Source: Bacteroidales bacterium (GTDB taxonomy: Bacteria; Bacteroidota; Bacteroidia; Bacteroidales; Paludibacteraceae). Taken from it: DNA of 64,000 bases. Every line of letters begins with the position of its first letter. Positions within the stretch are counted from its first letter, which is position 1. The position numbers were made by a program, and so were the translations under genes. The stretch lies in the NCBI GenBank assembly GCA_015061115.1, contig SUXE01000001.1, positions 248,001-312,000 of the forward strand. The letters run 5' to 3'. Shown here in pieces: positions 36,718 to 46,414 of the stretch. The notes under the pieces were generated by a model that was given only the letters and a program-made list of their open reading frames with translations, had not been told where the DNA came from and did not search any database.

Positions 36718-38399
36718 TACACTTCGAATATGTAAATGAACAAGGCAAGAAGATTGCCGATCTAATAGAGAATAAAAACGTACAGCATGATGGTGACGCT
36801 ATTGTGTTTGTAGGTGCGTTGGGAATATGTGTGCGCAAGATACTCCCGATGATTGGCGACAAATATACAGATCCTGCTGTTGTCTGTGTTGACTCTACTG
36901 GACGTTGGGTTATTCCAGTGTTGAGCGGACATATCGGAGGTGCCAATCATTTGGCTCGTCTTATAGCCGACGCGATTGGAGGTGAGGCTGTGATAACCAC
37001 ACAGAGCGATAATCTTGGTCTTTGGCCGTTGGATACACTGGCTCAGCGTTTTGGTTGGAAACAGGAATATATCGACCGCTCGGAGATGAACAAAGCTATC
37101 GCTGCTTTTGTCAGCTGTAAGCCGACAGCTTTGTATCTTTTGCAAGAAGACGAAGGAACGCGTTATCTTCGTGAAACTTGCCCAAAGCATGTGACGGTCA
37201 ATCCTACAGAAGGATTTTTCCCTCTTTCTATCACCGTCAAAGATGATACGTTTGCTATCTCTCTCAACCATGGGATGACACTTGGATTCGGTTGTCAAAA
37301 AAATGCGGTTGTGGAGTGTGCCGACCAGATTGTCCGTCAAATCAGTGAGATGGGATATAGTATCAACGATATATCTGCCATTGCTACTATAGAACTAAAG
37401 AAAGATGAACCGATGCTGGCTCGTCTTTGTCAGTTGATCCCATGGGCAGAGAAACATATATACACATCAGATCAACTCAGCTGTATAGATGTGCCTAATC
37501 CGTCTGAAAAAGTGTTTGAGGTGACGGGATGTTATGGCGTTGCTGAGGCATCAGCCATGGCAGACGGCAATGCTCTTGTGGTGGAGAAGACGAAAGGATG
37601 TGTGGAAGGATGCCATTACACATGGGCGTTAGGACGCAGACATGGTCATATTGAGATTGTTGGTGCTGGCCCTGGAGATCCTGAATTGGTCAGCGTACGT
37701 GGAAAACGATTCCTCCAGACTGCGGATCTGATACTCTATGCTGGCAGCCTTGTTCCAAAAGAACTGACTTGTTATGCTAAGCCGGGATGTGAGGTGCGGT
37801 CATCCGCCGAACTCAATCTTGAGGAACAGTTTGATCTGATGAAGAAACATTACGACAAAGGTCATCTTGTGGTTCGTTTGCACACTGGAGATCCATGCAT
37901 CTATGGAGCGATCCAGGAACAGATGTCCTTCTTCGACAAGTATAAGATGGATTATCATATCACACCTGGTATATCATCTTTCCTTGCCGCTGCTGCTGAA
38001 CTCCGTTCTCAATTTACCATACCTGAACGATGCCAGACCATTATACTGACTCGTGGTGAAGGGCGTACCGCAATGCCTCCCAAAGAGAAACTGTATATGC
38101 TGGCGTCGCACCAAAGTACGATGTGCATCTTCTTGTCGGCAAGTATTGTTGATGAAGTGCAACGTCATCTTCTTGATGGAGGATATCCTCCAGAAACACC
38201 TGTCGCTGTCTGTTACAAACTGACATGGAAAGATCAACGTATTTTCCGAGGACAGTTAAAGGATCTTGCCTCTATCCTCAAGGATAATAATCTTTCCCTG
38301 ACCACATTGATTGTTGTAGGTGAAGCGATCGACAATCGGCATGGGTTAAGTAAACTGTATGACAGCCATTTCACTCATATGTTCAGAAAGGGTATATAG
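36714..38399 (+). CDS. cbiGF: CbiG-CbiF fusion: precorrin-5A hydrolase plus C11-methyltransferase
   Basis: 561 residues. The CbiG part (1 to about 310) carries DAIVFVGALGICVRKILPMI and VLSGHIGGANHLARLIADAI, with the C-terminal CbiG region around NDISAIATIELKKDEPML. The CbiF/CobM methylase begins near 315 with IVGAGPGDPELVSVRGKRFL, then ILYAGSLVPKELT and LHTGDPCIYGAIQEQM. These catalyse consecutive steps (C11 methylation, then opening of the delta-lactone), so the fusion is functionally sensible. Confidence 0.95.
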   Translation: MIHFEYVNEQGKKIADLIENKNVQHDGDAIVFVGALGICVRKILPMIGDKYTDPAVVCVDSTGRWVIPVLSGHIGGANHLARLIADAIGGEAVITTQSDNLGLWPLDTLAQRFGWKQEYIDRSEMNKAIAAFVSCKPTALYLLQEDEGTRYLRETCPKHVTVNPTEGFFPLSITVKDDTFAISLNHGMTLGFGCQKNAVVECADQIVRQISEMGYSINDISAIATIELKKDEPMLARLCQLIPWAEKHIYTSDQLSCIDVPNPSEKVFEVTGCYGVAEASAMADGNALVVEKTKGCVEGCHYTWALGRRHGHIEIVGAGPGDPELVSVRGKRFLQTADLILYAGSLVPKELTCYAKPGCEVRSSAELNLEEQFDLMKKHYDKGHLVVRLHTGDPCIYGAIQEQMSFFDKYKMDYHITPGISSFLAAAAELRSQFTIPERCQTIILTRGEGRTAMPPKEKLYMLASHQSTMCIFLSASIVDEVQRHLLDGGYPPETPVAVCYKLTWKDQRIFRGQLKDLASILKDNNLSLTTLIVVGEAIDNRHGLSKLYDSHFTHMFRKGI

Positions 38400-38416
38400 T
38401 AAAAACAAATGATTTT

Positions 38417-40108
38417 ATGATATTAATTTTTGGTGGCACGACAGAAGGCCGTATGGCTGTAGATGTTTGCGAAGAAGCAGGCAAACAGTTCTACTACTCC
38501 ACAAAAAGTGCGTTGCAGCAAGTGGAGTTGTGTCATGGTGTACGCCTTTCTGGCGTCATGACTTCCGATGATATCCTAAATTTCTGCCATCAAAATGATA
38601 TCCATTGCATTGTTGACGCTGCTCACCCATTTGCTGAAAATTTACATAAGACTATTGCTGAAACAGGTATTAAGGTCATTCGTCTTCAACGTCAGTTTGG
38701 AGATAAAATAGACGGCATAACATATTGTAAAGATTATGAGGATGCGATTCAGAAGATGCTTCATTTTGGTGTGCAAAATCTTTTGGCTTTGAGTGGAGCC
38801 AACACGATTAACAAACTCAAATCTTTCTGGCAAAACCATCATGCCGTTTTTCGTATTCTCAATAGAGAAGAGAGTGTGGAATGTGCCAAGAAAAACGGAT
38901 TCCCTATTGACAATCTCATTTTCTATCCCGACAGCATGCCTGATGTTGAAGAGGAAAAACGGATGATGTCTGTTGTTGGTTGTGACGCAATTATCACTAA
39001 GGAAAGTGGTGAGACGGGAGGTTTTGAAGCCAAAGTGAAGGCGGCGATGGCTTTGGGTCTGAAAGTCTTTGTTGTGGAACATCCACAATTGCCAGCCGAC
39101 TGGATATATGTAAGTGGTTCGCATACACTTCGTCGAGCCATACAACATCTTGTGCCGGACTTCTTCCCTTTGAAGACAGGTTTGACTACTGGTGCCTGTG
39201 CAACCGCAGCCACAAAGGCCGCACTGTTATCTTTGCTTTGTGATGAATATCCGGAAGAGGTGTCGTTCGCATTGCCTGATGGTGAGGTACTTACCATTCC
39301 TGTAGAATGTTCATCGCCTGGAACTGCGACAGTAGAAAAAGATTATTCGGACGATCCGGATGTGTTGAAAGGATGTAGGATTACATCAACCGTCATGCCA
39401 AATAAGACTGGTGACATACGATTTTTGCATGGAGATGGAGTAGGAACAGTCACACTTCCCGGACTTGGCATCCCAGTTGGTGACCCCGCCGTCAACCCAA
39501 CTCCACGACAAATGATTACAAATGAAATACGAACTTTAAGCAAAGATGGCTATGATGTCAGAATAAGTGTCGAAAATGGCTCTGAACTTGCTTTGAGAAC
39601 TTTCAATTATAAAGTTGGGGTGGTTGACGGAATAAGTATAATAGGCACATCTGGAATTGTATCTCCTCTCAGCAACGAAGCGTTTGTTGAAAGTATAGGT
39701 AGAGAATTGCAGGTGGCTAAAGCCATTGGTTGTACGGCTATCGGATTCGCTTCTGGTAAGAAAGGAGAAAACGCGCTCAAAGAAGCAGAACCAGATCTGC
39801 GTGTGATCCATTATGGAAATTTTGTGGGAGAAGCGTTGAAAAAGGCTCATAACTTAGGGTTCCAGCGAGTAGTGTTGGGGATAATGATAGGCAAAGCGAT
39901 TAAATTGGCTGATGGTCATATGGATACGCATTCACACAAAGTGGAGCTCGACTTAAGTAAGTGGGGTGTGACGATGGCTCGTCAATTGTGGGATGTGATG
40001 CCCCCTTCATTTTTTACGGAGATAGAAAAAAATTGTTGGAAACATTGTCGTACGGTCTTTCCAGATGGAGAACTGGAGGTGAGATTGATACGAGACGCAA
40101 ATGTATGA
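38417..40108 (+). CDS. cbiJD: CbiJ-CbiD fusion: precorrin-6A reductase plus C1-methyltransferase
   Basis: 563 residues. The N-terminal reductase of CobK/CbiJ type (1 to about 245) has MILIFGGTTEGRMAVDVCEE and CIVDAAHPFAENLHKTIAET. The CbiD domain starts near 250 with PLKTGLTTGACATAATKAAL and includes GVGTVTLPGLGIPVGDPAVN. CbiD is specific to the anaerobic, cobalt-early route, in agreement with cbiK and cbiG. The CbiD stop overlaps the permease start. Confidence 0.95.
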   Translation: MILIFGGTTEGRMAVDVCEEAGKQFYYSTKSALQQVELCHGVRLSGVMTSDDILNFCHQNDIHCIVDAAHPFAENLHKTIAETGIKVIRLQRQFGDKIDGITYCKDYEDAIQKMLHFGVQNLLALSGANTINKLKSFWQNHHAVFRILNREESVECAKKNGFPIDNLIFYPDSMPDVEEEKRMMSVVGCDAIITKESGETGGFEAKVKAAMALGLKVFVVEHPQLPADWIYVSGSHTLRRAIQHLVPDFFPLKTGLTTGACATAATKAALLSLLCDEYPEEVSFALPDGEVLTIPVECSSPGTATVEKDYSDDPDVLKGCRITSTVMPNKTGDIRFLHGDGVGTVTLPGLGIPVGDPAVNPTPRQMITNEIRTLSKDGYDVRISVENGSELALRTFNYKVGVVDGISIIGTSGIVSPLSNEAFVESIGRELQVAKAIGCTAIGFASGKKGENALKEAEPDLRVIHYGNFVGEALKKAHNLGFQRVVLGIMIGKAIKLADGHMDTHSHKVELDLSKWGVTMARQLWDVMPPSFFTEIEKNCWKHCRTVFPDGELEVRLIRDANV

Positions 40109-41088
40109 TAATGAAGAATACGGTATTATTTGTGATACTCATTGTAAGCATACCACTGTTGATGCTATGCAATATTATGACAGGAAGTGTAGAGATGGGC
40201 AGTGAGTTGTGGGAGACTGTGGTTATGACGATCCGTTTGCCGCAGGTGTTGACTGCAATGGCATGTGGAGCAAGTTTGTCTGTCGCAGGATTGCAGATGC
40301 AGACAATTTTCCATAATCCACTTGCAGGACCTTCTGTGCTTGGAGTGTCGAGTGCGGCGAGTCTTGGCGTGGCATTAGTTCTTTTGCTCAGTGGCACAAT
40401 CGGAGGCTCAACGCTTTCTCGTTTCGGTATTATAGGAAATACAGCGATAACGATTGCCGCCATAACAGGAGCATTGAGTGTCATGATGGTGATCGTATGG
40501 CTGTCGAGAAAAGTACAAGGAAATGCGACGTTGCTTATATCTGGAGTTTTGATCGGATATATAGCTACTGCTATAATCGGAGTGCTTAAGGCATATTCAA
40601 ATGAAGAGGATATACATGCGTATGTTATCTGGGGATTGGGATCTTTTTCTCGAGTTTCAGGTGGACAGATTAGTGTGTTTATAGGTATTACGGCATTGCT
40701 TTTGCCTCTCTCCATGCTCTTGGCTAAACCGTTGAATATGCTGCTTATGGGAGATCTTTATGCACTCAATCTTGGTCTTAATGTAAAACGTGCTCGGATG
40801 TGGATAATAATTTCTGCAGGAATCCTCACTGCGGTCGTGACTGCATATTGTGGACCGATAATGTTTATTGGTCTTGCAGTGCCACATATAGCCAGAGGAT
40901 TGTTTCGAACGAGTGACCACCGCATTTTGCTGCCTGCCACACTTCTTTGTGGTATGGGACTTGCTTTGTTATGTAATCTTATAAGTAAAATGCCGGGAGC
41001 AAACGGCGTAATTCCGATCAATTCGGTAACTGCTTTAATTGGTGCACCAATAGCTCTTTATGTGTTGTTAAAACGTAAAAGACAATGA
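40105..41088 (+). CDS. btuC: BtuC-like FecCD-family permease
   Basis: About 327 residues from the ATG at 40105 (MIMKNTVLFVILIVSIPLLM). The frame extends back to 39961, but that stretch lies inside the CbiD coding region and encodes no plausible protein, so the later start, overlapping the cbiJD stop (ATGATAATG), is preferred. Eight to ten membrane helices, with family motifs MTIRLPQVLTAMACGASLSV, NPLAGPSVLGVSSAASLGV and GLAVPHIARGLF. It pairs with BtuF and BtuD for inner-membrane cobalamin import. Confidence 0.93.
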   Translation: MIMKNTVLFVILIVSIPLLMLCNIMTGSVEMGSELWETVVMTIRLPQVLTAMACGASLSVAGLQMQTIFHNPLAGPSVLGVSSAASLGVALVLLLSGTIGGSTLSRFGIIGNTAITIAAITGALSVMMVIVWLSRKVQGNATLLISGVLIGYIATAIIGVLKAYSNEEDIHAYVIWGLGSFSRVSGGQISVFIGITALLLPLSMLLAKPLNMLLMGDLYALNLGLNVKRARMWIIISAGILTAVVTAYCGPIMFIGLAVPHIARGLFRTSDHRILLPATLLCGMGLALLCNLISKMPGANGVIPINSVTALIGAPIALYVLLKRKRQ

Positions 41089-41546
41089 AATATAAAGATA
41101 TTTTTATAGATCTTGACAATACTTTGTACGACACAAAGTCGCCTGTCGCTGGTATTCCGATTGAAGGCGCATATGAGTTGCTGCAATATTTTCGTGATGC
41201 AGGTTGCAGACTGCATATCTGTAGTAATGGAATGCTACAGGAGCGGATGGACAAACTTTTTGCTTTACATCTCGAAAAAGCATTCGACACTGTAATATGT
41301 AGTGAAATGGCTGGGGCGGAAAAACCAGATAGAGCGTTTTTTGAATATGCTTTGCGTATGACAAAATCCTTGCCTGAAACTACATTGATGATAGGAGACA
41401 ATTATGACACAGACATCATTGGTGCTGCCGCAGTAGGGATTGACACCGTATTATATAACAGATGGGAACCGGATTGGATGCCTCCTGGACCTGTCACATA
41501 CAGAGTAAATAAACTGAAAGAGATAATGCAATTATGGCAAAAATAA
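41085..41546 (+). CDS. Capless HAD-superfamily phosphatase in the B12 operon
   Basis: 153 residues. The HAD core motifs are present: DLDNTLYDT (motif I, nucleophile Asp9 and acid Asp11), ICSNG (motif II), a Lys in GAEKPDRAFFEYALRM (motif III) and GDNYDTDIIGAAAVG (motif IV). It resembles YjjG-type nucleotidases, but those run to about 220-230 residues. Here the cap between motif I and PIEGAYELLQYF is missing, leaving an open active site. No alpha-ribazole-5'-phosphate phosphatase (CobC) is encoded in this operon, so it may fill that step. Substrate is inferred from context only. It overlaps cobU by 13 bases. Confidence 0.75.
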   Translation: MKYKDIFIDLDNTLYDTKSPVAGIPIEGAYELLQYFRDAGCRLHICSNGMLQERMDKLFALHLEKAFDTVICSEMAGAEKPDRAFFEYALRMTKSLPETTLMIGDNYDTDIIGAAAVGIDTVLYNRWEPDWMPPGPVTYRVNKLKEIMQLWQK

Positions 41547-42049
41547 TACTCATAACTGGTGGTCAACGTTCTGGTAAAAGCTCTTACGCAGAAAAAATGG
41601 TCCTGTCACTTTCTGACAATCCCGTCTATATGGCAACTGCACATATATGGGATGATGAGTTTCGTGAACGTGTGATCAGACATCAGGATCGAAGAGGCCC
41701 GCAATGGACTAATATAGAGGAGGAAAAGTATATATCCAAATATGATTTGTCTGGCAGGGTCGTACTTGTTGATTGTCTTACTCTATGGTCCACAAACTTT
41801 TTTTACGAGGCTGGGGATGATGCCAGTGTGGATGATGTATTGGATTCGTTAAAACGTGAATTTGATGCTTTTACGCGTCAAAATGCTACTTTTGTCTTAG
41901 TTACCAATGAAATAGGTCTTGGAGGAACTAGCATAAATGCCGTACAGCGAAGGTTTACAGACCTGCTTGGATGGCTCAACCAGTATGTGGCTTCAAAAGC
42001 AGACTCTGTGATACTGATGGTTTCCGGAATACCTGTAAAAATAAAGTGA
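41534..42049 (+). CDS. cobU: CobU adenosylcobinamide kinase/guanylyltransferase
   Basis: 171 residues. P-loop ITGGQRSGKSSYAE at the N-terminus, MATAHIWDDEFRERVIRHQD with the His that carries GMP, VLVDCLTLWSTN, and the C-terminal TNEIGLGGTSINAVQRRFTD. Typical size. It phosphorylates and then GMP-activates adenosylcobinamide for joining of the lower ligand. The C-terminus ends VSGIPVKIK. Confidence 0.95.
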   Translation: MAKIILITGGQRSGKSSYAEKMVLSLSDNPVYMATAHIWDDEFRERVIRHQDRRGPQWTNIEEEKYISKYDLSGRVVLVDCLTLWSTNFFYEAGDDASVDDVLDSLKREFDAFTRQNATFVLVTNEIGLGGTSINAVQRRFTDLLGWLNQYVASKADSVILMVSGIPVKIK

Positions 42050-42050
42050 T

Positions 42051-43112
42051 ATGGTCACAAGGGATCAGATACAATCAAAAATAGATAATCTCAACAAACC
42101 TAAAGGTTCTTTAGGCCGGTTGGAAACGTTGGCTCTACAGATATGTGAGATACAGCAGACGCTTACACCGTGTTTGTCGCATCCGTGTCATATTCTCTTT
42201 GGTGGCGACCATGGCATAGAGAAAGAGGGAGTCTCTTTTTCTCCTCGTGAGATAACATGGCAACAGATGATAAATTACACTCGTGGAGGCGGAGGAGTGA
42301 ATATGTTTTGCAGGCAGCATGGCTTTAAGTTACGTATTGTAGACGTTGGCGTTGACCATGATTTCCCTGAGTGTCTGATTTCGACGTGTGATTCTGATAC
42401 TGATAACAAAATCATCAATTGCAAGATTGCATACGGGACAAATAATTTCCTTTATGGACCAGCTATGACAGAGAATGAATGGCAGAGGGCTGTTGTAGTT
42501 GGTGCGGAGCAGGTCGACGCATGTCATAAAGAGGGATGTAACATTATTTCATTCGGAGAAATGGGGATAGGAAATACGTCTCCTTCGAGCATACTTATGC
42601 ATCTGCTCCTTGATATACCGCTTGAGGATTGTGTGGGGGCTGGCAGTGGACTTGATAGTGATGGCTTGCGTCACAAACATGAGGTTCTGAAACAAGCTGT
42701 TTCCAATTTTCATCAGCGGAATCAACATCTTGATGCCACTTTTAATCGTGGAGAATTGGAGAAAGTCTCATTCTGTGGTTTTGAGATGGCTGCAGCTGTC
42801 GGAGCAATGTTGCGTGCGGCTGAACATCGTATGATAATTTTGGTGGATGGATTTATTATGACGGCTTGTATGCTTGTCGCACAAACTATTAATCCGACGG
42901 TGATGGATTACGCTGTTTTTGGCCATTGTGGTGATGAGTCTGGCCATAAACGTATGCTTGATGCAATGAATGCACAACCTCTGTTGCATCTAGGAATGCG
43001 ATTGGGAGAGGGCACGGGTGCCATATGCGCTTATCCAATTGTGCAGTCGGCAGTCAATATGATAAATGAGATGGATAATTTTCAACATGCAGAAATAACA
43101 AAATACTTCTAA
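42051..43112 (+). CDS. cobT: CobT nicotinate-nucleotide:dimethylbenzimidazole phosphoribosyltransferase
   Basis: 353 residues, normal length. Motifs: LNKPKGSLGRLETLALQICE, ILFGGDHGIEKEGVSFSP, SFGEMGIGNTSPSSILMHLL and CVGAGSGLDSDGLRHK, with the catalytic Glu toward the C-terminus (LGMRLGEGTGA). It makes alpha-ribazole phosphate, the lower ligand precursor. Dimethylbenzimidazole synthesis genes are not in the window, so the base may be scavenged. Confidence 0.96.
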   Translation: MVTRDQIQSKIDNLNKPKGSLGRLETLALQICEIQQTLTPCLSHPCHILFGGDHGIEKEGVSFSPREITWQQMINYTRGGGGVNMFCRQHGFKLRIVDVGVDHDFPECLISTCDSDTDNKIINCKIAYGTNNFLYGPAMTENEWQRAVVVGAEQVDACHKEGCNIISFGEMGIGNTSPSSILMHLLLDIPLEDCVGAGSGLDSDGLRHKHEVLKQAVSNFHQRNQHLDATFNRGELEKVSFCGFEMAAAVGAMLRAAEHRMIILVDGFIMTACMLVAQTINPTVMDYAVFGHCGDESGHKRMLDAMNAQPLLHLGMRLGEGTGAICAYPIVQSAVNMINEMDNFQHAEITKYF

Positions 43113-43846
43113 TGAAGCGATTGATAGCAGCTTTAAGTTTCTTTACAAGAATCCCTTTCTGGCGACTTTCTTCTTTGGAGTCTCGCCATTATGAGAATAT
43201 TGTGCCTATGTGGCCGGTTGCTGGCATCCTCACAGGTGTCGTTATGTCGTGTACATTTTACATGACATCGTTGGTATTGCCCAACACAGTGGCTATTGTA
43301 ATAGCTATGATAAGTCGAATCCTGATGACGGGAGGACTTCACGAAGACGGATTTGCTGACTTCTGTGATGGTTTTGGTGGAGGCTCTACGGGTTTGTCGG
43401 AGAAGGATCGTGAACGTACATTGAGGATAATGAAGGATTCCTTCATTGGAACATATGGTGTGTTAGGATTGATACTTTATTTCTTGTTGTTGTGGAATAT
43501 ACTTTATTCTCTTTCTGATTTATTGCCATTGTGGAAGATGATGATATGTATGATAGTTGTCGATGTGTTCAGTAAATTTATGAGCTCGATGATTGTCTAT
43601 TTTCTGCCATATGCTCGAGATGCGGAAAACGCAAAAAACAAGATTGTATATAATAAAGGTAGCAGACCATATATCGCGATGTTCCTGTCTGTAGTCACGT
43701 TGAATGCTCCGATATTATTTCTTCTGTTCAGATGGATGAAAAATCGTATCGGCGGATATACAGGTGATTGTTGTGGAGCCACGTTTATGCTCATGGAATT
43801 GTATAATTATCTAATATTGCTCATCCTATGCGAAAGATTCTTATAG
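43112..43846 (+). CDS. cobS: CobS adenosylcobalamin synthase, membrane protein
   Basis: 244 residues, five to six membrane helices. Starts MKRLIAALSFFTRIPFWRLS; the metal-binding loop GGLHEDGFADFCDGFGGGST and RTLRIMKDSFIGTYGVLGLI are diagnostic. It joins GDP-cobinamide with alpha-ribazole (phosphate) in the inner membrane. Its end overlaps the start of the cbiA N-terminal piece by 19 bases. Confidence 0.96.
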   Translation: MKRLIAALSFFTRIPFWRLSSLESRHYENIVPMWPVAGILTGVVMSCTFYMTSLVLPNTVAIVIAMISRILMTGGLHEDGFADFCDGFGGGSTGLSEKDRERTLRIMKDSFIGTYGVLGLILYFLLLWNILYSLSDLLPLWKMMICMIVVDVFSKFMSSMIVYFLPYARDAENAKNKIVYNKGSRPYIAMFLSVVTLNAPILFLLFRWMKNRIGGYTGDCCGATFMLMELYNYLILLILCERFL

Positions 43847-44499
43847 CAGCGACAAATTCCAATTGTGGTAAGACAACTTTTACCATGGGATTGCTTCGTG
43901 CCATGAAAAGAAAAGGTGTTAGGGTACAGCCATATAAATGTGGACCGGATTACATAGATCCTATGTTTCATAAAATGGCTTCAGGACAAGAAAGTGTGAA
44001 TCTTGATCTGGTAATGGCATCTGAAAATCACGTGAAAGAGATATTCTCTCGTTATGGCAAAGATGCTGACTTTTGTGTTGTGGAAGGTGTCATGGGTTTA
44101 TATGATGGCCGTGACCGTTGGCATGGAAGTTGTGCCGAGATAGCAGCTCTGCTTGATCTCCCCATTGTTCTCCTTGTCAATGCGAAGTCGGCAGCATACA
44201 GCGTCGCACCATTGCTTTATGGCTTTAAACATTTTTGTCCGCAACAGACAGTCCCAAATATTCTTGGTGTTGTGTTTAACATGGTTGGCTCCGAACGTCA
44301 CTATTCTATGCTTAAACAAGCTTGTGAGGATGTGGGGGTAGAATGTCTTGGCTATCTAAAACGTAATGATAAATTACAGATTCCATCACGTCATTTGGGG
44401 CTCTCCATTATGGAGACGGAAAAATTGGAGACTTTGATAAATGCAGCTGCAGACGAGGTTGTTGAACATGTAAATATGGAACGGATATGCGGATATTGA
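43828..44499 (+). CDS. cbiA: CbiA N-terminal half (ATP-binding domain), gene split in two
   Basis: 223 residues matching the ATPase domain of cobyrinate a,c-diamide synthase: AATNSNCGKTTFTMGLLRAM (P-loop), KCGPDYIDPMFH, VEGVMGLYDG and the conserved end RNDKLQIPSRHLGL. Normal CbiA is about 430-460 residues with a glutaminase domain in the same chain. Here the frame ends (ICGY-stop) and the second half continues from an ATG inside the last codons, in another frame. Either the enzyme works as two translationally coupled chains or a small deletion in the linker broke the gene. Confidence 0.85.
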   Translation: MRKILIAATNSNCGKTTFTMGLLRAMKRKGVRVQPYKCGPDYIDPMFHKMASGQESVNLDLVMASENHVKEIFSRYGKDADFCVVEGVMGLYDGRDRWHGSCAEIAALLDLPIVLLVNAKSAAYSVAPLLYGFKHFCPQQTVPNILGVVFNMVGSERHYSMLKQACEDVGVECLGYLKRNDKLQIPSRHLGLSIMETEKLETLINAAADEVVEHVNMERICGY

Positions 44500-44996
44500 T
44501 AGCTCATGATGAAGCTTTTAATTTTACCTATCGGGCAAATATAGATGCTCTCAGGGAGATTGGCGAGGTAGAATTTTTTTCTCCTCTGCACAGCGATTTT
44601 ATGCCTTTTTGCGATTTGCTCTATCTTCCTGGCGGATATCCGGAATTATTTCTTTCTGAAATAAGAGGAAACAGTAATATTTGTCGGCAGATTAAGAGCT
44701 ATGCAGAACAAGGTGGCCGTATCATTGCCGAATGTGGAGGTTTTATGTATCTCTGCCGAGATATCGATGGCGAACCGATGTGTGATGTCTTTCCATTCAG
44801 TGCGACGATGGAGAATGCTCGTCTGCATCTTGGATACAGAGAATACAATGGAATGAAGGGACATGAGTTTCACTATTCTGATATTGCGGAGTCGCATGAT
44901 TTGGTTCATAAATATAAAAATGTCATTGCCGGATACCCACATTGGTATTGGGCTGAAACAGGTTTTGAAACATTATGGAAAAAGCTAAGCGAATAA
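44487..44996 (+). CDS. cbiA: CbiA C-terminal half (glutamine amidotransferase domain)
   Basis: 169 residues covering the CobB/CbiA-type class I amidotransferase domain: MRILIAHDEAFNFTYRANID, LLYLPGGYPELFLSEI, IAECGGFMYLCRDID with the nucleophile Cys and LGYREYNGMKGHEFHYSDI with the His. It overlaps the N-terminal half by 13 bases in a different frame. All active-site residues of both halves are kept, arguing for a working two-chain enzyme. A frameshift in a recently active gene cannot be ruled out. Its end overlaps cobQ by 22 bases. Confidence 0.85.
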   Translation: MRILIAHDEAFNFTYRANIDALREIGEVEFFSPLHSDFMPFCDLLYLPGGYPELFLSEIRGNSNICRQIKSYAEQGGRIIAECGGFMYLCRDIDGEPMCDVFPFSATMENARLHLGYREYNGMKGHEFHYSDIAESHDLVHKYKNVIAGYPHWYWAETGFETLWKKLSE

Positions 44997-46414
44997 TGAG
45001 ACCATTGATGCTTGTCGGTACAGGAAGTGATGTTGGAAAGAGCATCATTGCTACTGCATTGTGTCGTATCTTCAAGCAGGATGGCTACAGACCGGCTCCT
45101 TTCAAGGCTCAGAATATGGCACTTAATTCTTTTGCCACTCCGGAAGGGTTGGAGATCGGACGTGCTCAAGCGGTACAGGCTGAAGCATGTGGTCTGCCTC
45201 CTCACACAGATATGAACCCGTTGTTGTTGAAACCAAACAGCGAGCATACCACCCAGGTAGTGCTTAACGGTAAACCGATAGGCAATCGTTCGGCATACGA
45301 TTATTTCCGTAAGGAAGGACGTGAACAGCTGCGTATCGCTGTTCATGCTGCATACGACAGACTTTCAATGAAATACAATCCTATAGTGTTAGAAGGCGCA
45401 GGTAGTGTATCTGAGATTAATCTACGTGATTCAGATCTGGTCAACATGCCGATGGCACGTTACGCTGGCGCAGATGTGATACTTGTTGCTGATATAGATA
45501 GGGGTGGTGTCTTCGCATCTTGTTATGGAAGTATTATGCTCCAGACTCCTGAAGACCGTAAATTGATCAAGGGTATTATTGTGAATAAGTTCCGTGGTGA
45601 TATTCGTCTTTTCGAGAGCGGAAAGAAGATGTTGGAGGATATTTGTGGCGTGCCTGTATTGGGTGTCGTCCCAATGCTTCCAGATATAAATATCGAGGAG
45701 GAGGATAGTGTCGCCTTAGAAAAAAAACAACATTCTTCTGCGGAAAACAAGGTCAATGTGGTTGTTGTGATGTTGAGGCATATCAGTAATTTTACTGATT
45801 TCAACATATTGGAACGAGATCCCCGCGTCAACCTTTTTTATTCAAGCAACACTTCTGATATTGAGACTGCGGATATAATAATCTTGCCTGGAACAAAAGC
45901 CACTCTTGATGATCTTCTTGAATTGCGACGCAATGGTGTGGCTAAATCTATCCTCATGGCACATAAGAAAGGCAAAACTATCGTAGGTATATGTGGAGGA
46001 TATCAGATGCTAGGTCAGACTGTGAATGATCCTGATGGGGTAGAGGGAAGCATACCTGCGTTGCCTGGTCTTGGTTTGTTGGACATACATACGACAATGT
46101 CTTCAGAAAAGACGACAAGACAAGTGGAGTTTATGTTTGACGGGGAAAAATGTAGGGGTTATGAAATACACCAGGGAAAAAGTGGGCGAATGGAGAATGG
46201 AGAAATTGTATGCGACGGTGCTGACTATCTGATCAAGGACAATGTGATTGGCACGTACATCCATGGTATATTGGATAATAAACCTGTCATCGACTATATT
46301 TTGAAGGATGTTTCGCCAGAAAGTCGGCAGTGTACAGAGGATCCTTACGATCGTCTTGCTGAGCATGTGCGTAAACATGTGGATATTCATCAAATTTACA
46401 GTTGGAATGATTAA
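44975..46414 (+). CDS. cobQ: CobQ/CbiP cobyric acid synthase
   Basis: 479 residues. ATPase domain MLVGTGSDVGKSIIATALCR, KAQNMALNSFATPEGLEIGR and ADIDRGGVFASCYGS; amidotransferase domain with KTIVGICGGYQMLGQTVND (catalytic Cys) and GYEIHQGKS, YIHGIL. A start at Met8 (MRPLMLV) is an alternative. It amidates four side chains of adenosylcobyrinate diamide using glutamine. Confidence 0.96.
   Translation: MEKAKRIMRPLMLVGTGSDVGKSIIATALCRIFKQDGYRPAPFKAQNMALNSFATPEGLEIGRAQAVQAEACGLPPHTDMNPLLLKPNSEHTTQVVLNGKPIGNRSAYDYFRKEGREQLRIAVHAAYDRLSMKYNPIVLEGAGSVSEINLRDSDLVNMPMARYAGADVILVADIDRGGVFASCYGSIMLQTPEDRKLIKGIIVNKFRGDIRLFESGKKMLEDICGVPVLGVVPMLPDINIEEEDSVALEKKQHSSAENKVNVVVVMLRHISNFTDFNILERDPRVNLFYSSNTSDIETADIIILPGTKATLDDLLELRRNGVAKSILMAHKKGKTIVGICGGYQMLGQTVNDPDGVEGSIPALPGLGLLDIHTTMSSEKTTRQVEFMFDGEKCRGYEIHQGKSGRMENGEIVCDGADYLIKDNVIGTYIHGILDNKPVIDYILKDVSPESRQCTEDPYDRLAEHVRKHVDIHQIYSWND

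Noticed and set aside
39961..40104. N-terminal extension of the BtuC-like permease
   Set aside because: The stretch lies wholly within the CbiD coding region, and the ATG at 40105 overlapping the previous stop gives a normal permease start.
46308..46406. N-terminal extension of the CobD-type decarboxylase
   Set aside because: It lies inside cobQ; the ATG at 46407 starts with the usual family N-terminus.
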